This document shows, in pieces, positions 1 to 5,723 of a stretch of DNA of 13,146 nucleotides. A program made the position numbers and the translations under genes. The notes under the pieces are model-generated. The model was not told where the DNA came from. It made no database searches and saw only the letters and a list, made by a program, of their open reading frames with translations. Source of the stretch: Nitrospira sp. (lineage in GTDB: Bacteria > Nitrospirota > JACRHL01); assembly GCA_026994095.1 (NCBI GenBank), contig JALWRU010000400.1, positions 1 through 13,146 of the forward strand, read 5' to 3'. The first letter of the stretch is position 1, and every line of letters starts with the position of its first letter.

Positions 1-19
1 ACTTCTTTTTTTTGGCCAT
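1..19 (-). CDS. Possible 5' end of a gene running off the left edge
   Basis: On the minus strand an ATG at base 19 opens a frame reading Met-Ala-Lys-Lys-Lys-Lys to the window edge. Such lysine-rich starts are common in real genes. An AAGGAG-like run lies upstream but about 15 bases from the ATG, too far for a convincing ribosome site. If real, the gene is divergent from the cytochrome c gene. Only six codons are visible, so no function can be given. Confidence 0.22.
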
Positions 20-73
20 GACGACAGCCCGGTGCTCCTTCAAAGGGTACCGCTCATTGTAGAAAGACCCGCT

Positions 74-499
74 ATGCGACCGCAACTTAACCTTACCCAC
101 GCCCCGTTCATCACCCCCCTTCGCGGTACCCTGCTTGCCACACTGGCGGTGTTAATGCTGACCACCGCCGGGTGCAGCAAGGGTGGCTCCACCCCGGACG
201 CGAACAAGGAAGGCGGACAGGCGGTAGCGGCCTCCGGTGAGGACCTGTTCAACCGCAACTGTGCCCGCTGCCACGGTGCCAAGGCCAGCGGCAGCAGCTA
301 CGGCCCGCCGCTGGTGCACAAAATTTATGAGCCCAGCCATCATGCGGACGCAGCCTTCTATCGGGCGGTACAGGGGGGGGTGAAGGCCCACCACTGGCGC
401 TTTGGCAACATGCCCCGCGTGGGCGGCGTCTCCAACGACGAGATCGGCTTGATTGTCAGCTATATCCGTGGCTTACAGCGCGAGGCGGGCATTTTTTGA
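74..499 (+). CDS. Lipoprotein monohaem cytochrome c
   Basis: This 141-residue protein is a small class I-type cytochrome c, probably an electron carrier tethered to a membrane on the periplasmic side. With the ATG at 74 it has a basic start, a hydrophobic stretch at about residues 19-31 (LLATLAVLMLTTAG) and a lipobox-like TAGC with the lipidated Cys at residue 34. A Ser/Gly/Ala-rich linker follows, then the haem site CARCH near residue 64. A later Met in FGNMPRVGG is a plausible sixth haem ligand, followed by the usual C-terminal helix (DEIGLIVSYIRGL). An upstream in-frame ATG at 32 would only add residues before the signal peptide, so 74 is preferred although its ribosome site is weak. The gene appears intact; a damaged copy of its last 112 bases lies about 900 bases downstream. 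The redox partner cannot be told from the sequence. Confidence 0.85.
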   Translation: MRPQLNLTHAPFITPLRGTLLATLAVLMLTTAGCSKGGSTPDANKEGGQAVAASGEDLFNRNCARCHGAKASGSSYGPPLVHKIYEPSHHADAAFYRAVQGGVKAHHWRFGNMPRVGGVSNDEIGLIVSYIRGLQREAGIF

Positions 500-506
500 T
501 GGGGAC
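395..506 (+). repeat. Direct repeat copy 1 (intact 3' end of the cytochrome c gene)
   Basis: The last 105 bases of the cytochrome c gene plus 7 bases past its stop recur at 1317-1428 in the same orientation. By eye the copies differ at about 10 of 112 positions, including one inserted and one missing base that offset each other. The repeat starts at tggcgctttggc and ends at gatggggac in both copies. This copy is in frame and functional-looking. Confidence 0.9.
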
Positions 507-537
507 TTGACCGACACTTGGACGCGCATTCTATAAG
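507..537 (+). promoter_or_regulatory. Candidate promoter for the toxin-antitoxin module
   Basis: TTGACC at 507-512 and TATAAG at 532-537 resemble sigma-70 boxes (five of six matches each) but are 19 bases apart, a little long. They sit immediately after the point where the direct repeat ends, so the promoter would belong to the inserted segment. Transcription would give the antitoxin gene a leader of more than 130 bases. Confidence 0.4.
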
Positions 538-679
538 GGCCGTTCGCACGGGCTAAAGTCTGGAGAGTGGTTGGTAACCGCCCTGTAAGTGAGGTGGCAC
601 AGCAGGGGTGCGCTGTTTGACCCGATGAGACAACCGAAGTAAAGTAAGGAGGTAAGAACGCATTACCCGGAGGCGCGTC
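538..679 (+). other. Untranslated leader with several small hairpins
   Basis: No convincing coding frame fills this stretch. It can form several short hairpins: CCGT/ACGG around 540-551, GGTT/AACC around 569-579, and ACAGC/GCTGT around 598-615. A strong Shine-Dalgarno-like AAGGAGGT at 646-653 has no ATG at a suitable distance; only an ATT at 662, in frame with the antitoxin, lies there. A second site, GGAGG at 669-673, serves the ATG at 680. The leader could control antitoxin translation, but the fold is not one I recognise. Confidence 0.35.
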
Positions 680-910
680 ATGTTTGCCATTGCCAAAATT
701 ACTGCCAAGGGCCAAACCACCATTCCTCAGGATGTGCGCACCGCCCTCCACGTCGCGCCCGGTGACTCGATTGTCTGGGAGGTCGACGCTGACGGGACCG
801 CCACGGTACGGCGCGTCCAGCCCATGGACATCGAATATCTACGTGCCATCGAGGGCACCCTGTCCGAATGGTCCGGTTCTGCTGATGAAGCGGCCTACCG
901 TGACCTTTAA
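680..910 (+). CDS. AbrB/MazE-type antitoxin
   Basis: This 76-residue protein has an N-terminal swapped-hairpin (SpoVT/AbrB-like) DNA-binding domain at about residues 3-47: AKITAKGQTTIPQDVR, then a short helix, a glycine turn (APGDSIVWEV) and the closing strand TATVRRV. The C-terminal 30 residues are acidic and probably wrap the toxin. In this family the antitoxin neutralises its partner and represses its own promoter as a complex. The ATG at 680 has GGAGG seven bases upstream. The stop lies 26 bases inside the toxin gene if the toxin starts at 885, so the two are translationally coupled in the usual antitoxin-first order. The family is clear; the subfamily is not. Confidence 0.88.
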   Translation: MFAIAKITAKGQTTIPQDVRTALHVAPGDSIVWEVDADGTATVRRVQPMDIEYLRAIEGTLSEWSGSADEAAYRDL

Positions 911-1238
911 ACGCTTTGCAGTCGTTCGTGTGCCGTTTCCGTTTACCGATCGAAACAGCACCAAAAACCGACCCGCACTGGTGCTCTCCGACCCGACGGC
1001 GTTCAATACCCCGGCGGGCCATTCCGTCATGGCCATGATCACCTCGGAATCCAACGCTCCATGGCCTCTCGACTGCTCGCTTAAAGACCTTGCTACCGCC
1101 GGATTGCCTGCACCATCCAAAGTGCGATTCAAGCTATTCACGATTGACCACCGGCTTGTGCGCGGTGAATTGGGGCAACTGGCATCCACCGATATGGAAA
1201 GCGTTCAAGTAGCCCTCGACAGGCTACTCAAGGGATAA
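885..1238 (+). CDS. MazF/PemK-type toxin, probable endoribonuclease
   Basis: The 117-residue product has the PemK/MazF fold signature: the early strand motif RFAVVRVPFPFTD with the substrate-groove loop, then KNRPALVLSD, a central strand VMAMITS, and the late VRFKLFTIDHRLVRGELGQL that places the conserved strand before the terminal helix (ESVQVALDRLL). Family members cleave mRNA at short motifs and stop growth when the antitoxin is lost. The length fits the family (110-120 residues). The ATG at 885 overlaps the antitoxin gene by 26 bases; a GTG at 900 (VTFKRFAVV) is a good alternative, starts nearer the conserved core and has a GAAG-like site upstream. The gene looks intact. Cleavage specificity cannot be read from the sequence. 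Confidence 0.85.
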   Translation: MKRPTVTFKRFAVVRVPFPFTDRNSTKNRPALVLSDPTAFNTPAGHSVMAMITSESNAPWPLDCSLKDLATAGLPAPSKVRFKLFTIDHRLVRGELGQLASTDMESVQVALDRLLKG

Positions 1239-1316
1239 ATAAAGACCGAAACGCATGGATTTTCAATCCTGCTGAGGTTGCCCCGTAACGGCTGACGATG
1301 GACAGAGGAAAACCGG
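1239..1316 (+). other. Short non-coding gap after the toxin gene
   Basis: These 78 bases follow the toxin stop and precede the second cytochrome repeat. I see no gene, no clear terminator and no terminal inverted repeat that would mark the end of a transposon. Confidence 0.4.
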
Positions 1317-1428
1317 TGGCGCTTTGGCAACATGCCCCGCGTAGGTGGCGTCGTCTAACGACAAGTCGGCTCGATTGTCAGCAATATCCGTGGATTACAG
1401 CGCGAGGCGGGCATCTTTTGATGGGGAC
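1317..1428 (+). pseudogene. Degenerate duplicate of the cytochrome c 3' end (repeat copy 2)
   Basis: This segment aligns base for base with 395-506, about 90 percent identical by eye, including the stop codon region and the following ggggac. Relative to the intact copy an extra base after ggcgtc and a missing base before tcggct shift the frame between them, and the cytochrome frame hits TAA in gtctaacg. It has no start codon, signal peptide or haem site, so it is a decayed fragment, not a gene. It brackets the toxin-antitoxin module on the right. Confidence 0.88.
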
Positions 1429-1632
1429 CGCGTGTATCCAGTACGGGGCCATGCCCCTGCCGAGTTCTTCGAATACATTGAAACCGATGACACCCGAACC
1501 CGCAGACGTCATCATCTTCTCAAAGCCCATCCCGGTTGATTTTAAACGGCTTCAAGAAGAAGCTAGGTAGTGTCTACAAAACCGGGGGAAATCCACTCTT
1601 TGGGACAAAAACCTAATCCTTCGGAAGGGGGA
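1429..1632 (+). other. Stretch of unrecognised, possibly decayed coding sequence
   Basis: Between the repeat and the restriction gene no intact gene is evident. One frame from 1429 to its stop near 1540 reads protein-like text (for example APAEFFEYIETDD and RRHHLLKAHPG), and another frame continues to a stop at 1567-1569 with DFKRLQEEAR. Two adjoining frames with protein-like composition suggest the end of an older gene broken by a frameshift. I do not recognise the family. Confidence 0.35.
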
Positions 1633-2589
1633 ATGATGACGAAAAGGCTTTTCATTTTGCGTCTAGGCCATCGGCTTGAGCAGTCTTTAACAGAGAATGT
1701 TGTAGGTATCGGATGGTGTAACGCGCCGCACCTGTTGGAAACGAATAGCTGGGATGCACTAAAGGACCAACTAAGGGAAACTTACCCCGACCCCTACAAG
1801 GATAGTGCCCGTTCTTTGGGCAATGCTGCAGGTAGCGTCTGGCGGTTTCTCAAGTCTATTGAGCCAGGCGACCAAGTGGTTGTACCAGTGCCTGGAGCCT
1901 TTTATGTGGCCTGCATAAAGAGTTCTCCGTTCTACGAGAAATCCGGGGCTTCAGATGAATTGGACTATGCCTACCGAAGAAGGGTTGTTTGGGAAACAGT
2001 AAAGCCTGTTCCAAGGAGCCATGCATCTAATCCCCTACAGCGCTGGATGAAAGCTCGCCAAACTTGTGTTGAGGCAGACTGTGATCTTTTGAGCGATCTT
2101 AATAAGGCACTGGATCGCACTTCCCCTATAGACTTCGGAAGCAGCGTGTTGGATGCCGCATTCGATTCGGTATCGAAAGCACTTCACAATGCGGTTAATA
2201 ACCGGGGACTGGAACAGGTCGTCAAGCAACTTGCACAGGCTAGCGGAGCAAAAGCAAAGATGCCTTCAAATAATACAGGGCTGCTCGGTGATGCTGATGT
2301 GATTGCAACTTACGACCTCAAAATTGGAAACATGGAATCGACCATCGAAGTGGCGTATCAGGTCAAACAACATGAGGGAAAGACTGATGGGTGGGGCGTA
2401 CAACAACTGATTGATCGAATGGAGGCAAGCCCGTCTATCGTGCGCGGCTGCCTTGTTACCACAGCTCAAAAGGTGAGTGATCAGGCGCAGAGGTTGGCAG
2501 ATGAGAATGACATTCTTGTGCTGACTGAACGAGAATTGGTCGAGTGGGTTCTCTCAGTTGGTCTAGGTGCCTTGACTGATAAACATTAA
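1633..2589 (+). CDS. Mrr-like restriction endonuclease with N-terminal recognition-type domain
   Basis: This protein of about 318 residues has two parts. The C-terminal third is a PD-(D/E)XK nuclease of the Mrr type: a lead helix LEQVVKQLAQASGA near residue 193, GDADV with the metal-binding Asp at 222, and EVAYQVK with Gln243 and Lys245 as the Q-X-K catalytic pair, followed by a helix (VQQLIDRM). The N-terminal half (about 5-125) carries WRFLKSIEPGDQVVVPVPG, a later aspartate and RRRVVWE, a pattern like the EVE/PUA-type domains that read modified bases in type IV enzymes; that part is inference. The likely role is cutting foreign, possibly modified, DNA. No methylase lies nearby. ATGs at 1633 and 1636 follow a GGAAGGGGG ribosome site; a GTG at 1570 is a less likely start. 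The gene is A/T-richer than its neighbours and ends 37 bases from pafA, facing it. Confidence 0.72.
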   Translation: MMTKRLFILRLGHRLEQSLTENVVGIGWCNAPHLLETNSWDALKDQLRETYPDPYKDSARSLGNAAGSVWRFLKSIEPGDQVVVPVPGAFYVACIKSSPFYEKSGASDELDYAYRRRVVWETVKPVPRSHASNPLQRWMKARQTCVEADCDLLSDLNKALDRTSPIDFGSSVLDAAFDSVSKALHNAVNNRGLEQVVKQLAQASGAKAKMPSNNTGLLGDADVIATYDLKIGNMESTIEVAYQVKQHEGKTDGWGVQQLIDRMEASPSIVRGCLVTTAQKVSDQAQRLADENDILVLTERELVEWVLSVGLGALTDKH

Positions 2590-2598
2590 GGAATAAAG

Positions 2599-2621
2599 CG
2601 TGAAACGCAATGTCACGTTTT
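2599..2621 (+). terminator. Weak candidate terminator between convergent genes
   Basis: CGTGA at 2599-2603 pairs with TCACG at 2613-2617 and is followed by four T residues, in the 37-base gap between the restriction gene and pafA. The 5-bp stem and short T run make it a weak factor-independent terminator for the + strand at best. Confidence 0.3.
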
Positions 2622-2626
2622 GCCCC

Positions 2627-4000
2627 CTAAATGTGATACAGATCACCCTTGGCGGTGGCTACCAGCTCATCCACCCGTGGATCGTGGCTGGCAAACGGGT
2701 CGGTGCAGAGGATGGTCTCCTCAAAATAGCCGCTTAGTTTGAGGTAGGTCCAGTCCACGCTGTAGGGCCGGTTGGTCTCTTTGGCGAAGCGGATAAAACG
2801 CCCGCGAATATTGGCGCGGGTGTCTGGCGGCGGGTTGTCCATGGCATGGGCCACCGCATTGTCGTTGCTGATACGCTGCATCCGTTTTTGCCGCTCCAGC
2901 AGGTAGTAGATGCCCCGGCTGCGGTCGATGTCGTGGTATTGCAGGTCGAGCATGGCCACCCGTGGGTCGTCCAGCCCGCAGCTGTGTTTGTCCATAAACT
3001 GCCGAACCACCTGCCGTTTGGCGATCCAGTCCACCCGGTCAGCCAACTCGGTGGGGTCGCTATCCAGCGAGGTCAGCACCGCCTTCCACTGATTCAACAA
3101 GCTGCGGAACACCCCCGGCCCCAGGCTGGAGAAGTGCACTTCCGCCGCCTCCAGATAGGCCCACTGGATGGCCAATGCCGACATCTTGCCGCCCCCTGCC
3201 AGTGCCAGCGGCATATTCAAATCCAGATCCAGCGATACTTGCCTTAAGGCATCCACCGGGTCTTCCAGCACCACACTGGGTAGTTTGCCGTCCTCTTCCA
3301 TGATGGTCAGCAGCAGCGACGAAATGCCCACCTTCAGGTAGGTGGTGTACTCACTCATATTGGTATCGCCCACGATGATGTGCAGCCGCCGAAAGCGCTC
3401 CGCATCCGAGTGAGGTTCATCGCGGGTATTGATAATGCTGCGCGACGAGGTGGTGGACGAGGACGACGCCTCGTGAATGTGGTTGGCCCGTTGAGAGATG
3501 GCATAGCGGGTCTGCCCCGCCACCGTAAACACCTTGCCCGCCCCGCAGTAAATCTGACGGGTCACCAGATGGGGGGTGAGGCATTCGGCCATGCGCCAGA
3601 AGTCCAGCGAGCGCTCCACCAGATAATTTTCGTGGCAGCCGTAGGTATTGCCCATAGAGTCGGTATTGTTACGAAAGGCAAACAGCCGCCCGGTAAAACC
3701 CTCTTCTTCCAGCTTCTTTCTGGCCGGTTGCAGGCGCGATTCGAGCATACGCTCACCGGCCTTGTCGTGGGTTACCACGCTCTTGAAGGAGGCGCACTCG
3801 GGGGTGGCGTACTCCGGGTGGCAGCCGGTGTCCTGATAGAAACGGGCACCGTTGACTAAAAAGGCGTTGGAGGGCCAGCCGGTGGGGATGACCTCTTCAA
3901 ACAGGTAACCGATCACCTTCTCCATCGGCAGGTAGGCGGTGCCGGTGGGGTAGAAGGTCAACCCGTATTCGGTCTCCAGACCGATGATGCGGCGGCGCAC
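2627..4000 (-). CDS. pafA: Pup-protein ligase PafA
   Basis: PafA uses ATP to activate the C-terminal glutamate of deamidated Pup and join it to lysine side chains of target proteins, marking them for the proteasome. The GTG at 4000 gives VRRRIIGLETEYG, with Glu9 of the metal-binding ETE motif at the position known from mycobacterial PafA; starting further upstream would add a non-conserved stretch lying inside prcA. The nucleotide-binding core follows: NGARFYQD with catalytic-base Asp57, HPEYATPEC, FAFRNNTDSMGNTYGCHENYL, GAGKVF, SQRANHI, IINTRDEPHSDAERFRRLH and GDTNMSE. It lacks the loop that marks Dop. The C-terminal Pup-binding domain ends with VDWTYLKL and CTDPF. At 457 residues it matches the family (about 450). 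It starts 4 bases after the prcA stop and is the last gene of the operon. All key residues I can place are present. Confidence 0.96.
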   Translation of the reverse strand: MRRRIIGLETEYGLTFYPTGTAYLPMEKVIGYLFEEVIPTGWPSNAFLVNGARFYQDTGCHPEYATPECASFKSVVTHDKAGERMLESRLQPARKKLEEEGFTGRLFAFRNNTDSMGNTYGCHENYLVERSLDFWRMAECLTPHLVTRQIYCGAGKVFTVAGQTRYAISQRANHIHEASSSSTTSSRSIINTRDEPHSDAERFRRLHIIVGDTNMSEYTTYLKVGISSLLLTIMEEDGKLPSVVLEDPVDALRQVSLDLDLNMPLALAGGGKMSALAIQWAYLEAAEVHFSSLGPGVFRSLLNQWKAVLTSLDSDPTELADRVDWIAKRQVVRQFMDKHSCGLDDPRVAMLDLQYHDIDRSRGIYYLLERQKRMQRISNDNAVAHAMDNPPPDTRANIRGRFIRFAKETNRPYSVDWTYLKLSGYFEETILCTDPFASHDPRVDELVATAKGDLYHI

Positions 4001-4004
4001 CCGG

Positions 4005-4691
4005 TCACCCGGCCAGTAGCGATTCCACCCGCGATGGGGCCAGTCGGGTGAAGGCCCGACCAGACACCCCCCGCCGTAGTAACGCCACCTCAAAATCCTG
4101 TGCTTTCAACTCACCATTTTCGCTGGCGGCCTGCAGGGCGTCGCGGCTGTGGCCCATGGAGTCGGCCAAGGGCGATACCTCGGTCACCGACGCCTTGAGC
4201 GAGTCCAGCACCTCTTCGGCATCACCGCCCACCACTGCAAACAGGCCCGCCCCGCTGATGGAGCCGTCAAAGGAGATCCGATAGATCTCGTCTTCCTCCG
4301 GAGTCGGCCCCACCTGCGCCAGTACCAGTTCAACCTCCATCGGTTTCTGGTCGTGGGCAAAGATCTCTCCCAGCATCTGCGAATAGCCGTCGGCCAGCGC
4401 CTTGGCGGAGACATCTTCACGGCTGTAGCTAAAACCGGTCACGTCCGCATGGCGGATGCCCGCTTTGCGCAGGTGTTCAAACTCGCTGTAGCGCCCCACC
4501 CCGGCAAAACCGATGCGGTCGTACACCTCCGATAATTTTTTAAGCGCCGCGCCCGGATTGTGGGCCACAAACAGAATGCCATCCACGGTAGAGACCGTCA
4601 CGATGGCCCGCCCCCGGCTGATGCCCGCCTTGGCGAACTCGGCCTTGTCGCGCATGAGCTGTTCGGGCGAAACATAATAGGGTGCGCTCAT
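4005..4691 (-). CDS. prcA: Proteasome core alpha subunit PrcA
   Basis: This 228-residue protein forms the outer, non-catalytic rings of the 20S core and its entry gate, to which the Mpa hexamer docks. The N-terminus (APYYVSPEQLMRDKAEF) is close to the gate-forming mycobacterial sequence PYFISPEQAMRE. Family landmarks follow: ILFVAHNPGAALKKLSEVYDRIGFAG, EFEHLRKAGIRHAD, the KPMEVELVLAQV strand and YRISFDGSIS. It is slightly shorter than the mycobacterial protein (about 248), lacking most of its C-terminal extension. It has no N-terminal catalytic Thr, as expected of an alpha subunit. Its ATG overlaps the prcB stop in ATGA, so the two subunits are probably made in equal amounts by coupled translation. 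Confidence 0.95.
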   Translation of the reverse strand: MSAPYYVSPEQLMRDKAEFAKAGISRGRAIVTVSTVDGILFVAHNPGAALKKLSEVYDRIGFAGVGRYSEFEHLRKAGIRHADVTGFSYSREDVSAKALADGYSQMLGEIFAHDQKPMEVELVLAQVGPTPEEDEIYRISFDGSISGAGLFAVVGGDAEEVLDSLKASVTEVSPLADSMGHSRDALQAASENGELKAQDFEVALLRRGVSGRAFTRLAPSRVESLLAG

Positions 4692-5488
4692 GGTGACCCC
4701 TCCCCGGCTACGGTGTCACAGGCGGTGGCCACGTCATCCGGCGAAAGCTGCGTCACCCCGTCGCCGGTAATGACCATCACCGTGGGGTAGATCCCCCGTT
4801 TGCTGTCCGGCCCTGCGGTAGCCAGGTCTTCCTCCGCCGCATCCAGCAGCGCGGTCAGCGCCACGCCGATGGCGTCGGTCTGGCTCAAGGCCGGTTTAAA
4901 ACCTCGTTTCAATGCCCCACGAGCCTGCACAGAGCCTGACCCGGTGGTGACCCAGTCTGGCTCTTCGGTACCACCCCCGGCCACGTCATATTTAAATACC
5001 CGGCCCCGCTCCTGCGCCAGATCGTAACCGGCAAACAGGGGGATCACCGCCAGCCCTTGCATGGCCATGGCCAGATTGCCGCGCACCATCTGACCCAGCT
5101 TGTTGGCCTTGCCTGAGAGTGACAGCAGTCGCCCCTCAATCTTTTCGTAATACTCCAACTCGGTAGTAAACAGCTTGGCCATGTCCAGACACGGCCCCAC
5201 CGCCCCGGAGATGGCCAGGGCCGAGTAGGCATCGGTCTGGATGACCTTGTCCAGCCGCCGACTGGAGACCGAGTGACCGTCCGAGGCCATACGGTCACCG
5301 GCCACGATCACCCCGCCGTCAAAGATCAGCGACAGCACGGTGGTGCCGTGGGCCACGCCCGCCGGGGTATTGGCCACCCCAACACCGGTCTGAACCCCGT
5401 CGGCACTGGGCAGCAGGTCGGGCCGCTCGGCCACCAGATAGTCGTAAAAGCTGGCCCCGGTGGCGGGCGAGAACGGTTGCCGGTTCAT
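4688..5488 (-). CDS. prcB: Proteasome core beta subunit PrcB, with propeptide
   Basis: PrcB forms the inner rings and carries the proteolytic sites of the 20S core. The precursor has 266 residues. A 48-residue propeptide ends in AHG and is cut before Thr49, which becomes the N-terminal nucleophile of the mature chain (TTVLSL). Counting from that Thr, Asp17 (AGDRMAS) and Lys33 (LDKVIQTD) fall exactly where the catalytic triad of proteasomal beta subunits requires. Other landmarks are ELEYYEKIEG, MVRGNLAMAMQGLAVIPLFAGYD, the GSGS loop and RGIYPTVMVITGDG. The mature part is about 218 residues, normal for the family. The ATG overlaps the pup stop as ATGA, and the stop overlaps the prcA start in the same way. 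Confidence 0.96.
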   Translation of the reverse strand: MNRQPFSPATGASFYDYLVAERPDLLPSADGVQTGVGVANTPAGVAHGTTVLSLIFDGGVIVAGDRMASDGHSVSSRRLDKVIQTDAYSALAISGAVGPCLDMAKLFTTELEYYEKIEGRLLSLSGKANKLGQMVRGNLAMAMQGLAVIPLFAGYDLAQERGRVFKYDVAGGGTEEPDWVTTGSGSVQARGALKRGFKPALSQTDAIGVALTALLDAAEEDLATAGPDSKRGIYPTVMVITGDGVTQLSPDDVATACDTVAGEGSP

Positions 5489-5685
5489 TGCCCACCTTTT
5501 TGCACGTAGTTCTTCACGAACTCTTCGGCGTTCTTCTCCAGCACATCGTCGATCTCGTCCATGAGCTCGTCCAGGTCTTCCACCAGCTCTTTACCTTTTT
5601 CGGTAATGGCCGGGCTGCCGGTCGGCTCTTCGGTCTCCTCCGGCGGTGACTCGTCCTGCTCGTGATGGGTCTGTTTCTGGGACAT
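5485..5685 (-). CDS. pup: Prokaryotic ubiquitin-like protein Pup
   Basis: Pup is the small disordered protein tag attached to lysines of proteins to be degraded. This one has 66 residues. The first half is polar and acidic (QDESPPEETEEPTGSP). The second half has the amphipathic segment LVEDLDELMDEIDDVLEKNAEEF, split here as LVEDLDELMDE and IDDVLEKNAEEF, which docks on the Mpa coiled coils. It ends FVKNYVQKGGQ, nearly the mycobacterial terminus. The final Gln means Dop must first convert it to Glu before PafA can use it, and dop is directly upstream. The start ATG at 5685 has GGAG about seven bases upstream. The gene overlaps prcB by 4 bases. Confidence 0.97.
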   Translation of the reverse strand: MSQKQTHHEQDESPPEETEEPTGSPAITEKGKELVEDLDELMDEIDDVLEKNAEEFVKNYVQKGGQ

Positions 5686-5723
5686 GCTACGCTCCGCAAT
5701 TTGTAAGGTGGAAAGCCACCCGG

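Noticed and set aside
507..680. Group II intron end or RNase P RNA in the leader before the antitoxin
   Set aside because: Some short strings look suggestive, but there is no domain V hairpin, no reverse transcriptase and no conserved RNase P core.
4001..4093. N-terminal extension of PafA to an upstream ATG at 4093
   Set aside because: The extra 31 residues lie inside prcA, are not like any PafA, and the GTG at 4000 places Glu9 exactly as in known PafA proteins.
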